This document shows, in pieces, positions 12,061-24,275 of a stretch of 64,000 bases of DNA. The translations under genes and the position numbers were made by a program. The notes under the pieces are model-generated. The model saw nothing but the letters and a program-made list of their open reading frames with translations. It did not search any database and was not told the DNA's origin. The stretch comes from Himantopus leucocephalus (Eukaryota; Chordata; Aves; Charadriiformes; Recurvirostridae), in contig RSEF01000001.1 in assembly GCA_003993805.1 (NCBI GenBank), forward strand, positions 69,671,228-69,735,227, written 5' to 3'. Position 1 is the stretch's first letter. Every line of letters begins with the position of its first letter.

Positions 12061-15000
12061 CAAAGCAGAGAGGAAGACGGGAGCCCATCACTGATCAAAC
12101 CTGAGGGAGAAGCACTGATGGACAGAGCTGCGAATGTAACCTTTCAAAGGTATCGCTGCAACACCAGAAAGAAAATCAAAGCAAAAGAGTCGCTGAGCGG
12201 GTGGCATGCTTTGAACCCCAGCTGGTCTGGGATCAGCACTACTTACCCCAGCATACGCCCGTTGCAGCGACCAAGTTACACGGCGAGGAGGGGTTACGCA
12301 GCAATTATAACTACCTCCCCACCAGCAGAGCAGCCAAACATCCTCTGCTACCCACAGCCTTCCTGCAGGCTCACGAGCGAAAGAGCCAAACAGGTTTCAT
12401 GCACTTCGCAGCTACTGCCCAAACCAGCAGAGGTAACAGGTTGGACCTGATACCTAGAGACAAACCTACACTGACTTAAAGGACCACGGGCAAGCACGCG
12501 TCCTGGCTTATCCAAACCTGCAGATGTCCAGAGAGCATATAGTTATATTGTTTAAAGTGGTTTTACTTGCATACTTTATAATGAACAGCATCTGTGTATG
12601 GTTCTTTTTAAGAATCTGCACTCCCTGAAGGTCAGAGTTAAGAACATCCAAGTAAAGTTGCTGGAAGTGTTCCTCATTTTTGAGCATTTTGTTGGAGCGA
12701 TCCGTGATTTATCGACAACTTCTGGCACCAGTTGTGAACATGAAACTATTACTTACTCTGACCCACAAAGGTCAACTATTTTAGCCCTACTAGAAGTGAG
12801 ATGTTCATTGCTATGCAGGTGCTACCAGTGCCTATTGCCAGACCTGCAAGGACTCACCGTCTGCAGCCTTTTAATCAGAGGCTGTGTCTGGGGGGAACAA
12901 AGTTTGGAGCTGATTTCTTTCTATGTATTATTAAAAGGGATCACTAAAAATTCACCACACTTCCAAGCGTGCTTCTTGTCTGGTGGGACAAAGCATCCCT
13001 TCTCCCTCACATTTGCAGAAGCAAATACAACCAGAGAAAGGAACAAAGTTCCACTTCTGCAGCCACTTACCAGAAGAAACGGTGCGTTTTGCCCATCACG
13101 ATCATTTGTTTTCCCTGCAAAGACGCACTAACAAGGCCCTTGCTTCTCCGTGACTGAGGAGGGAAAGAGAAACCTTGACCACAAAGAGGAACCAAGCCTC
13201 TGGAAAAAAAAGCAAAGAGGATGCTGTTAAACATTTCAGGAAACACTAAGGGAAAGATGGGGGCAGCCAGAAGCTTTGAAAGTTTTGATTCCTCCAAGAT
13301 AATGAACTGCCTGTTCTAACTAGAGGAGAAATAGCCTGTGAGCCCTCTCTCCCAGAGGTTTCTCCTACAGCGTTCAATACTGTAAAGGGCTGTAGAGGAG
13401 GAAACACTCTCGGCTGGATTGATTTACAAGGTAAAAGCGAATTTTTTTCCCCCGGGGGAGTTAAACTAGACTCATGCCCTTGCTTCTCTGGAGTTGAGAA
13501 AAAGCGTTGGAAACTCTCCTGCTTGCACAAGGAGGGCAGGAGCCTCTCCTGCCCCAGGAGCACAGGCACTGCCGAGCCCAGGACCACCCCGGCAACTGGG
13601 GAATTGCCCAAGCGGAGGCTTTCCGGGAGACATTAAATACTTCAGATTCCCTTTTCAACCAGGCTTCTTAAGTTTTGGATCTGTTTGTGTTAAAGCCTTC
13701 TTATTTTAATTAAGAAAGTCCTTGTTGAAATGCAGTACCCTGCTACTTCAGTTACCATTAACATGTGTCTGCTGAGATGACCAGCAAGCCTTCGAGATGC
13801 AGCAAGGCTGAACTCAGTAGTTCTCAAGGAGTGATAAAAACCCTTTAAATGTAGAATGGGAGAAATATCACACTCTCAGCAAATTGAGTGTCCAAAGCAA
13901 CCCTGAGAAACTCAAGTTTTGGGCCAACAGGAACCTCACGAAGCACAGGAAGGCGAGTGCAAAGCTCTGCCCTGGGGAGGAATAACACCAGGCATCAGCG
14001 CAGGCTGGGAATAGAGTGGCCGAGTGGTTGCCTGGCTGAAAAGGACCTGGGAGTTACAGGGATGCCAAGCTGTGTACAAGTTTGTGCTCTCAAGGCAAAC
14101 ATCGCAAATGGCATAGCAGACAATGTCAGCAGCAGCGTGGCCGGCAGGCCAAGTCGAGGTGATAATTCAACACTGCTAAGGCTGCAGCTGGAACAGAGCT
14201 GGAACAGTGGACTTCATGAGTATTATGAGTCCCAGAGCAGAGTTAGGGCTTCCTGGAAAATCTGTTCATTTTGATTTTTGGGGGAGAGAAGAAAAAAAAA
14301 AAGAAGGAAAAAAACCCCCAAAACCAGAAGTGAGAGTTTCCTCCCTGTACTTACGTTTCTATAAATGGCCCTACATCACCACATTTAGGACATGTATCTG
14401 AGAAAGCAAGTTTCTCTTCTAAAGAAATTTCTTGTAGGAAGAAGGCTTGAAAAAAGGGAACCAAGCTCTGTGCCGCGCAGGGCACAAGGCAGCACTGCCA
14501 GCAGCCTCCCTGCCAGCAGCATGTAAGGAAAGGACAGAAGGAAAAAAAAAATAAAATAAAAAAAAAAATCAAACAAATTGCCGACAACCTTCCTGCCCTC
14601 CTGCAACCCTAGAGCGTCACAGCAAGATTTGTTTGAGATGGCAGTGGACTAATAGGTGGTTTTGACAGGGTAAGGTGGAGATCAGATAAGAGAAAATGCA
14701 GCTGCACTGAACTGGTGGTGAAATCCTCCACCTCCTTTGGAGAAATGCGTTGCTTTTAGCCAGCAGGCGCCAGTCACCCATGCAAGTCCAGTTGGTAAAC
14801 GGGCACAGGCAGTGTTTGCAGCAGGAAGCTTAACCAGAAAAGGAATTTTATCCACCCAGAGCTGGCCTCTGCCTGGGGCAGCGGGGAGAGCTCTTTAGCA
14901 ATCGAACACTGACACCGCCTAATGTCCAACCTGCTCACGCACCTACTGCTTCTCCGCTCTTACAGGTGCTGTGCTGGCTGTGGACTGGTTTTCACCACTG

Positions 15001-16482
15001 GAAACAGAGAGACCCGTCTTCACAGAACAAAAATTGGTGTTCAGCAACCATCATTAAAGGCAACTGCAGCTCAAGCAGCACCAACAAGCATCTGGCCTGG
15101 CCAGGCTGACAATATTGCAGTTGAAGTAGCAACATCCCTTGCTTAGTCCAAGGAGAACAGCTCTCAACCCAACAATTTGGACACTTCTGCACTGAGACTG
15201 AGACTATATATCTCAGTTGTTTGACTGCTACTCATGGATTTTTACCCTCCCCTCTCTTCTCACCTCCCATCCCTCCATGAGCCTGCTGTCCCTCCATCAG
15301 AGGACAAGGGTTTTTTCTGGAGAACATCAGCACTTCTCCACACAACCTCCCAGGCAGAGGAGGTGATGGACAGCAAGATAGCCAAGCCTAATCCCCACAT
15401 GCTATGTAGGTTTTTTCATTCCATTCCCTCTGTTTTACAGCCTAAGTGGGAGAGCTCAGGCCAGATCTCAGCCTCCATCTGCAGCCCGGGATTATGATCT
15501 GAAGCATAATATTTCTTTATGAGCAAATTATCACCGAGACTTCAATGCGCTGTTGGCCTTTTAAAAAACCTAAGTGTTTAGTATTTTTATTTCTTTCTGC
15601 TTTGCAGTTTATGGCTCCCATAAATCAGGTGACAGGCTGTGGCACAGAGGGCTGATCTGATCTGTGGGAACGAGGAAAGGGGCAGGAGAAGGGAGCACCG
15701 ACCGAGTCCTTAACAGGGGACCTCTACTCCCTGCTGTAAGCATCCCCGCGGGGAAGGCGGGATGCTGCCCACCTGAGGCAATGCTAACGCCATGCCAATG
15801 CTTTCTTCCCTGATGCTGAGTAAAAAAAACCCCTTCTATGCCACACCATCTACTTGTAAAACATGAAAAACACTTCCCTCTCTCTCACAGGAGTGAGAGC
15901 AGTGATAAATCCATTAACATTCACAAGCTGTTCCATCAGTAAACAAATTAGAGCTATGGGGGGGACAGACACGAGCAAAGCGCTGACCTGCTACTCTGGT
16001 AAACCAACACATGCATTTGAAACAATCAAATCTGACCCAACGTATTGCTGATCTAGAAGTCTTATCTTGTAGCAAATGATTAAAAGACTATTGCCATTGT
16101 TAAAAGACTACTTCCGAGTCAGAAACTTTGTGCTGAACTCCCAAGTCTGGCAAGTTGAAGACTGAATTCTCAAGGACTATTAATCACGTGGAGATGCACC
16201 AAAGGCCATGCTACAAAGCGTCCCAGCAAGTGACTCATCAGGGAAACCTCCTCCCTACCTCTCCATGCTTCCAAATATTATTTTAAAAAAATCTGTCTTG
16301 TAATCAGCCTACTCCCTGTTGGGGGAAACAGGACCCATAGCCCTTCCTTTCCCCTGCCCCTTGCCTGCCTATCTTGTGCACTTGGACTCTAAATACTTCA
16401 GGGCAAACTCTCTCCTGCACGCACGTGTGTGCATGCTTAACACCCTGCCGAGCAGACCACCATCCTCACAAAGACCTTCATC
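12061..16482. other. Intergenic, no gene recognised
   Basis: I see no coding gene on either strand. Short A-rich tracts occur near 14291-14330 and 14539-14575. A piece near 15495-15660 is non-repetitive and AT-rich with several homeobox-like cores, possibly a conserved element. Nothing else is recognisable. Confidence 0.5.
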
Positions 16483-16650
16483 GTAGAATAGAATCATAGA
16501 ATTGTTATGGCTGGAAAAGACCTTTAAGATCATCAAGCCCAACCGTTATCTAACTCTACCAGGCCCACTTCTAAACCATGTCCCTGAGCACTGTATCTAG
16601 ACGGCTTTTAAATACATCCACGGATGGCAATTCAACCACTTCCCTTAAGG
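16483..16650 (-). mobile_element. CR1 LINE 3' fragment, antisense
   Basis: In plus-strand reading the segment opens with the reverse complement of the CR1 3' tail ('agaatcatagaatt'), then the block around 'ggaaaagacctttaagatca', then 'aaaccatgtccctgagcac', as expected for a CR1 3' end on the minus strand. It fades into unrecognised sequence after about 16650. Confidence 0.9.
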
Positions 16651-18528
16651 CTTCAAAAGACAAATAATATATAATATTCCAGGGACTTTGTTGGATTGGG
16701 GGTTGCAGGGTTATTCACTGATGGTGGCTTTGTTGCTAGCTGTACTACTTTGTGCATTGATAAGAACTGGTCTTTCTCCCAGCGCGTTCAATGATGGCTT
16801 GCTAGGGGAGACATTGCTACAATACTTTATCTTCCACTGCTAGAAGCACAGGAGGGCAGGCAGCTTACTGCTGTTTCAAGGGAAAGTCTGTGCAGAACAG
16901 GGCGAGAGGACTTCTGCAAGGACAAGCCCTGACGTTCCTTCCACTGGTTCACAGAAGCACAGGAGGTGACATAACTCCATGTGGCAACCCTCCCTTGAAT
17001 ATTCCCACAGCCCCAAACCTTCCTTTGGCATTTCCAAAGCAGTTGAAACCGCCATGAGGCATTTGATGTCCTGCAGTGAAGTCCACTGAAGTCCTGAAGT
17101 GATGCCAATTGTTGCTCTGGTTTTGAGCAGCTGCCTGCAGCCCAGCCTCCACCACTGGTCCTCCACTCAACCAGGAAGATTTTACCTGCTACAAAATGCT
17201 GTATAAGAGGCAGCTGTTGCTGCCATCCTCAACAGGCCCCCACCTTCTTGATGGGCACCAGCAACTCCAGGCTGTGCACCCAGACTGCTGTGACCGCTGT
17301 AAGAGCGCTACTGACTGGGTAGCCAAGTGCCAACAAGCACAAAGGTGTGGGGGTATTTCATTTTATACGTGTTTTACCAACATTTAAACACACCTGAGAT
17401 TCCAACCCATCCGATAACCCACACACAGGATTGTATGAAAGGTAAAGGGAGGAAGTTAACTGAGCATGGATAAATTCACCTAAGAATGGAGCTGGCAAGA
17501 GTCTGGTGGTGGCCCTGGCCAGACACTGCAGCACACGCGCAATTTGATCCCTTGCCCTGGCCACTGGGACCGTTTGCCCCTACAAGCTGCTCTGCAATGA
17601 GGGCAACAGTCCAGCTTCCACCTGACACTGAGGAAATAGAGGGGCACGTGGTCCAAAGCACAGCCCTTGCAGGGCTGGCTTCAGAAGGCACCCGGGAACC
17701 TCTACTCCACAAGAAGACCATGCTGGATTTGGGGAGGATGAAGACAACAGTGGACTCAGTCCCCTCCGAGAGTTTACAGTGTGATCTGCAGAGCGCTCCA
17801 GGTTGCCAGACAGGAAAGGGAAAGGCAGGAGCCAGGCTCAGCGGTGGATCCCAAAGAGCATGGCCCCTTCCTGGGGCTCTTAGCCATTGCCCTTACCAAG
17901 GAGAGGGTCACTGTTTCTCCTGTTTGGCAATGCCTGCAAGCAGGGCATGGAGGCACCCTTGGGAAATGCAATGCAGAGGTCCCTCCATGAGCATTCTACA
18001 TTGCTGGGGACGCCGGCCAGCACCAGAAAGGAGGCAGAAATGGGTCCATGATCTGAACTCCCACCAAGGTGACAGGCAGGGAGAAATCCCCCAAGAGATC
18101 CCTCACGTAAAGCAATACAAACGAGCAGCTAACCACGCTGAGGTAGCAGAGGTCTGAGCATTGATATTAAACCGCACAGAGTTGTGCCAATAAAACTGAG
18201 ATTACATGATGAGCAGTAACAGCAGGAGAACATCCATACATCCACGGTCTGGGTGCCCACAGCCATCAGTACAGGACTCAGCACAACAACTGGAGCCGGG
18301 CTATGACATTAAGGACTCCCTGCCGGAGAGCGCAGGCGAGACAGAGCCCTGCCAGCAGCTCACCCCCACGGCTGGGGCTATCACTGGAAATAACAGGATT
18401 AGCAGAGAGAAGAGAAAGCTTCTAGGCTGGCAAGGAATAAACGAAGTGCATAAGAAGTTCAGGCCACAGTTTTAAGCAAGTTTTGAGCATTAGAAGATCT
18501 TTTCAACAAAAAAGAGAATCCAGTATTT

Positions 18529-18554
18529 AAAAATAAATAAATAAATAAATAAAA
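18529..18554. repeat. (AAAT)n microsatellite
   Basis: About six consecutive AAAT units follow a poly-A-like start. It is simple sequence with no attached retroposon body seen. Confidence 0.9.
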
Positions 18555-19196
18555 GAAGGAAAAAAGAGCAGCAAGAACACACTCAGCTCTCCCCCAGGAA
18601 ACTATGCGCTGCACAGAGCAATTTCTAAACACAGACACCAGTCTCGTCCTCCCGAAACCCGGTTGTAAAGCTAACAACTGTTGCGCTATTAAAGTGTCAG
18701 ATAAGCCAGGCGAAAGCACCAGCGAGACTCCTGGAGCCTCAATATGCTCTGGGATCACTTGGACACATCGGGTTTTACTCCAAAATTATCAAGATCTACG
18801 AGGGCTAAGGCCAGAGGTAAACATTATCAGGAGCTGCTCTGCCCTCCTCCAGGAACTACAGCTGATCTGTTTCGATGGAAGGACAGGCAGGACCCAATGG
18901 CACCCGTTTCAAAAAGCCACCTACTCTCCTGCAAAAAGACTTCAGGGAAACGCAAAATTCATTACACGCTTTCAAAAAAAATCATACAACTGCTTGCAGG
19001 GCTGAAAAAGGGCAGATTGTTTCCAGTCTAACGTTCTCCCCATTTTGCTCTCCAGGCAGCAAGTTGGGCTGTGGCTGCCTGTTGCTGGACCTCTTGCCCC
19101 CAGGTGGGTGCCGGCAGCCTGGAGCCCCTCACCACCCAAGTCCACGTCTCCCCACCACCGAGCAGAGGGGCACGTTAGGACAAAAAGAAAGAAAAT

Positions 19197-19248
19197 TTAA
19201 AAAAAAAAAAAAAAAAAATTACATTTTTNAAAAAAAAAAAAAAAAAAG
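19197..19248. repeat. Two A homopolymers around a single N
   Basis: Two long A runs flank a short 'ttacattttt' spacer with a single N at 19229. As at 235, a single N next to a long homopolymer suggests a consensus or gap-closing artefact, so local length is unreliable. Confidence 0.85.
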
Positions 19249-21007
19249 TGAAGTAAAGCCAATTAAAAACAGAGGGAAAATGCAGGAGGCAAGATGTCAT
19301 TACCAGAGCTGGAATTTGGCCTGGGTGCCATGGAGATGAAACACAGCAGATGGTTAAGGTGTACACGGGAAGCACGCGGGCAGCACCTGACTATAGATTT
19401 AAGACCAATTAATGCAACAAAAGAGAAAACTTGACAAGGAAGCCAGAGACCTACAAAATGAATAAGTGAACCATGAAAAGGGGAGGCTCTCCCATCAGAA
19501 AAAAAATAAAAAATAAAAAAAAGCAGCAGCAGAGTGTACAATACCTACAGAGCCGTGAATAAACTGAAGTTGGAACAGATGGAGACAGAAACAAACCGCC
19601 GTGTGTATTAGTTGGCTACCAAGTAAAAGAGCCGTCGCGGGGACAGAGCTTCCCTGCAATTCAGGGCTAGAACAATAGGCTCCGGTCCTGCAGCACCCCC
19701 TTCCTGGGGTGCTCAACGTCCTTCCTACGGCTTAATTTAAGGCTCACAAGCTGCAGCACTCTCAGATACAAGATCCTAACAAACAACCGGGGAAGCATAT
19801 TCTTCTAAATAATAAACCATGTGTCTCTAATTAAAAGAGCCCGGGCACTACACGGCAGAGACAGGAGCCTTCCCTGGCCGACCGTCTCATGGGAACAGAC
19901 CCCAACTAGGTGGCCCTGCCATAGACCTGATCCGAAACGGGGTCAGGGGATGACAAACAAGGGCTTTCCAATGGATGGCAACTGCCCTGAAGTGGCCACA
20001 GTCGCAGCCCGCTGGGTACACACTGGGTAAACCCCAGCGCTATCTCAGAGGCACATAGGTGACCTTTATCTTTGCAGGCTTCGCACACAAACCTTTCCAT
20101 TGAATTTTATCTGATCACCTGTGAATGGAAGCCCTGGTCAGCTCCGAGATGAGAAAAACCAGCAAGGAGACAAGACAACGCGCCACGGGAATGGGAGCAG
20201 GGAAAGGTTAGTGTGGTGCAATTAAGCACAACGAGAGAGACGCCTCGCTACAAGGGCATTTAAAATCCTAGCCACGCAGAAGAGGAGGCAAGTGTCCCAA
20301 GGAGCACCAGGCGCTGGCTTCCCCAGAGCCACCCTTGTCTGGACCCGAGGGCAGCGGTGGGCACTGGGGGAGGCTGAGCCCGGGCAGCAACAGCAGCACC
20401 CCGACACCCACGGCAGCATCCCCCTCCTCGGGCTGGGCTGGCAGGAACCGGTGCGCAGCCTCCGCTCCGGGTCTGCAAACACCAGGCTGTCCCGCCACTG
20501 TATCTGCTATGTAAATCCCAAAGATAAACAAGTCCAGCTCTGCAGACAACATTTATCACCCACTTTAAAGGCAGGCGGCTGGGGCTAAGCCCCCCCGAGA
20601 GGCACCCCCCACCCATGGCAAGCTCAGTCTGGAAGCAACAAGCTTTTTCACAGCATTAAGCCCTGCCTTGAAGCTGGCCGGCCAAAACTTTACTCACTTC
20701 AAAGAAAGAGGGCTTATTGCAGAGCCGTGTGGTCCCTGAAAACCCCATCCCCAAAAGCCCTCCCTTTTGTCTGTGCTCTGGGCAGCTCCCGGAGCATCGC
20801 TGGTTTGTAGAGCGGCAGGCACACTCCTGCATCAGCTGCTCCAGCTCCTCAGAGCGCTAAGGAGACACCAGCACATTCCCCACCACCACAACGACTTTAT
20901 AAAACAACCCTGGCTGAGAGGCAGCACCTGCAATGAGCTGCAGCACAGGCACAAGCTATAAAAAACCTCCCCCTCACCACCACCTCTCCTCCACACCTGA
21001 TTCCCTG

Positions 21008-21135
21008 TGTGGCTTTAAGCAAATCGCGTAACTTTTCCTCTTTAGTTTCTGCACCTGGGAGAGAGCAATATTTACCTACCCCAGAAGGGTGTTGAGAGGA
21101 TTAGTTAATGTTTGCCCGGCATTTTAAAGGATAAA
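21008..21135 (+). mobile_element. MIR-like CORE-SINE relic
   Basis: The order of short blocks matches the MIR/CORE-SINE type: 'tgtggctttaagcaaatcgc', then 'agtttctgcacctggga', then 'aatatttacctacc', then 'gggtgttgagaggattagtt'. These correspond to the 'gactttgggcaagtcactta / cagtttcc / acctacctca / gggttgttgtgaggatta' pattern of mammalian MIR. The copy is clearly old and diverged. A related amniote SINE family would look the same at this divergence. Confidence 0.6.
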
Positions 21136-24100
21136 ATATTCTGTATTAATTCCTAGCTGCTGAAAAGACTGATATATACAACTCTCATTAGCTCCAACAG
21201 AAGGTTTTTGCTCGAATTGGGCTTTGCCGCTTCAGAAAAGTAGAAGCAAGGTGATGGGATATTAACATTTCAAAAAGCGCCTGCAGCACGCGCTGTAAAA
21301 CCCCGTCTCTTTTGACTCCCGCCAGCCTCCTGCTCCACCGCCCGCGTTGCGGAGGTGCACCTGCGCCTGTTAAACATTAAAGCGGCCCAAACTCAGCACG
21401 GGTCTCTGGGGCTTTGCCAGCAGCGCCGGGTAACCCCTTCGGAGGGGGTCCCTTCACAGCCCCCCGCGGTGGGGAGCTGGCCTCGCCTGCGACGTGTCCT
21501 CTCGTTGATTAAAAGCAGCCACTGCAGCTTCTGCTCAGATTTATCAACGTTGCCTTAGCTCTCCTTTGAAAGACCGGAGCCAAGGCAGGTTTTCGTGCCC
21601 CGAGGGCTGTGAGCTTTAGGTGGGTTCCGTGCAGCGCCATGTCTCCGTGCAGCGCCGTGACTGTCGGTGGATGTGCCAAGGGGATGCGCCGGGCGGGTGG
21701 GCGTCCCCTGTGTGTGTCCATGCCACTGCTCACATTGTGTCCCTGCAACTGGGTACTGGGCGGGAAGAAAAAGCGATTGCTAAGAATTGGGCTCCAGCAG
21801 AGCACCTGACAGTCTCAGCACGCTTTGCAACCCAGGACACCCACAGCGCACAGAAAACACATCGCTGCACATCCCACAAATCAACCCACCCGCTGCTCAG
21901 GCCCTTTACACGTTCCCAGCATGGTGCCAGCGCTGCTCCAGCATCGTTGTTCCCTCCCTGTGCGCTGGGCACTTTGTTTCGGAGGGTGAGGACAGCAAGG
22001 TGCCACCTCTGCGTGGCGTTGCACCCCAAGGCTCATTTCCCCCAGCTGTTTCCCACCACAGCTAGCCCCAGCGCAGGTATCCCATGCTCCAGTCCCACGG
22101 GGAGCAGGTGGAAATGCCAGCAGCCTTCGTGGGCTCCCAGGACAGAATAAGCAGAGGAAATTGCCCAGCTTTGGCCCGCAGCACCTGCAGTTTGCTGGGG
22201 GCAGCAAGCTGCAACCGGGCAGGGCTGTGGGCGCAGCGGGCACTGAGCTCTCACCGCCAGCAAACGCTGCGGCCACGGTGGATGCACCTTTGTACCTTCA
22301 TCCCCAAAAGCAGCACGGCGGGGCTGAGCCCAGCAGCAGTGAGGAGGAGGGATGGGGGGCTCAGGGAGCCGGCCAGAACGGGGTTGGGTTTTAACTGCTG
22401 GTTTACTGCCTGTCGGCAGAAGTATATGGCTGTACAATAAGGGAAAGGCTGGAGGAAGGTGTTTGAACATCAGCCTAACCCACCCCCAGACCCATGAAAG
22501 AAAAATGCCACCAAAGCAGCCCCCCACCGGCCCCACGCTTTCGGGGAGGGGATGCAGTTTCGAAGCCTGAGAACAATGGAGCGACCTTCCCCTCCTTTCT
22601 TCTGGCAAAGGTAAAAGACGTCCCCGCAGAGGTGTCCACGCCGGGGAAGCTGCTGAATGAGAAGCCCCAGGGCCAATAAAGCATCCCTTTGTGCCTTCAA
22701 ACAGGCGCTTCCCAACCTCCATCGCTCCTGCCTGCTGGCCTCGCCGGCAAATCTCAGCCCTCAGCAGCAGGTCACCGTGCAAATCCCTGACCGGAGGCAA
22801 CGGCACAGCCATGCCGGCGTGGAGGGCTGCCTGCCAGCGCCAGACCGAGCACTCCCCACGTGCAGTGGGGCGGCTCAGAGGGCCCAATTTTTCCTTTCTG
22901 GAGGACCCCCTCTCCCCCATCACTCCCCGCTTTTCCCATCTTGCCCGACTTCCAGGACGGCAGGCGGAGGCCGAGGCACTGCAGACGGCTGCTGAGCGAA
23001 ATCAGAAGTGCAGACCGAAACATGACTAATTTCTAACACATCACAGCCCGCGAGTCATTTTGTTTGTGAGCCTAAATCGCTCTTCGCTGCTTTCATACCA
23101 GCTTGTTTCAGGGGTGAGTAAGCAGACAGTGGCAGACACGACTTTTGTTATTCCCAGAGCTTTGAAGTTGTACCATTTCGCTGTGGTTAGCTGACTGCAT
23201 CAGCCGTTCATAGTGGCACGTTTCGAAGAACTCAGCATAGGTAGCCAGACCGAGCTGAGTTGCAGCTCAGCATATTCCATTGACGGTATTTCATGGTGAC
23301 TCATTAGTTGCCTGCCCTCTATTATTCATTGTTTTTATCCCGTCATTTTATTTCAATATTCTTGACAATTTCCAAGGTGGCCCTTTCGCGGACAGAGGTC
23401 AAGGGCGAGGAAAACAGCTTCAAGCCATAATTGAAGCCCCTTTCTGTTAAATTAGCAGTGCATGAGTTAAAGTGGATTTTGTGATGAATATCGTTGGAGA
23501 GTAAACAACGCCACTTGAAGAGGGAGAAATATGGAAAAACTGTCTGAGCTACAGGAGTGTGAGCATTTCATGTATTTATACATGTGGATATACTCATACA
23601 TATGCAAAAGGGTAAACACAGAAACGTGCATCTATTAGACGAGAAAGTGAAACTTCCTGCATTTTTGAATGACTCATTTATAACAGCTTATTGCATAGGT
23701 ATTTTTTTATATTTAAAAATACAGCACTTGCACACATTTTTGAGAGAGAATCGTTTGTTTTATTTCCATCCCAGGTTAAACTGCTACGGCATATTTTTTC
23801 CTGCTGCTCAAGTTCCACGTTTCTCATCTATCTTTCTACATTTAACCACTTCTAGTTTGAATGGCTGAACATCAAGAAGACTCTCTGCACAGCATGAAGC
23901 AGCAACGTTTGAAAGCGTTTACACAGACTAGTTCAAATTCTACTTTTAATTCCAGTGCCAAAAGTTTAGGGCTTGAGATAAACCACCCTTTCCCCTTGAA
24001 AGAGGCTGATTGCATTTATGGCTGGTTTCAGAGTCCAAGGGCCCAGGCCGAGATGAAAGGCCGAGGGCAGAGTGGGGCGATGCCCCACATCCAGTGCCAC

Positions 24101-24179
24101 AGAGGGCGAGGGCTCCGGCAGCCGGGAGAGGAACTGCCAGATTCGGTTCCCAGCAGCGCCCAGCCCTCTTGGGTAACCT
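21136..24179. other. Intergenic, GC-rich first half, possible regulatory second half
   Basis: Bases 21300-23000 are GC-rich and carry the longest chance open frame of the interval (22033-22923, minus, 296 codons), which has no recognisable domain. From about 23040 the sequence becomes unique and balanced in composition, with AP-1-type TGACTCA sites at 23297-23303 and 23670-23676. I see no gene. Confidence 0.5.
23040..23680. promoter_or_regulatory. Candidate non-coding regulatory element
   Basis: This is unique, non-repetitive sequence without coding potential, flanked by GC-rich sequence. It includes perfect TGACTCA (AP-1/bZIP) heptamers at 23297-23303 and 23670-23676, with a third just downstream at 24204-24210, plus several ATTA/TAAT cores. 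Enhancer function is only inferred; cross-species conservation would decide. Confidence 0.25.
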
Positions 24180-24275
24180 CGGATGTGTCATTTAGCCTCC
24201 TGCTGACTCAGTTCCTCACTCATACTGTGGAAATAACACCACTTCTTTATTTCGTAGGAGTTTTGGGCAGATAAA
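24180..24275 (+). mobile_element. Weak MIR-like SINE relic
   Basis: The order 'gtgtcatttagcctcctg', 'actcagttcctcactcata', 'gtggaaataacaccacttc', 'gtaggagttttg' parallels the MIR pattern of cagtttcc - ataatagtacc - gggttgttg. The similarity is weak and could be fortuitous. Confidence 0.35.

Larger units (their letters stand above)
16651..21007. other. Intergenic, no gene recognised
   Basis: No gene is supportable. It holds a short (AAAT)n microsatellite, an A-run with a single N, and ordinary unique sequence. The open reading frame at 17486-18157 (plus) has no recognisable domain and sits in a region with overlapping frames on both strands, so I do not call it. Confidence 0.5.

Noticed and set aside
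17486..18157. 223-codon plus-strand open frame
   Set aside because: No recognisable domain, no splice or promoter context, and overlapping frames on the minus strand.
22033..22923. 296-codon open frame on the minus strand
   Set aside because: It lies in GC-rich sequence with overlapping open frames on the other strand, is rich in Pro, Arg, Cys and Gly without any domain, and has no splice or poly(A) context.
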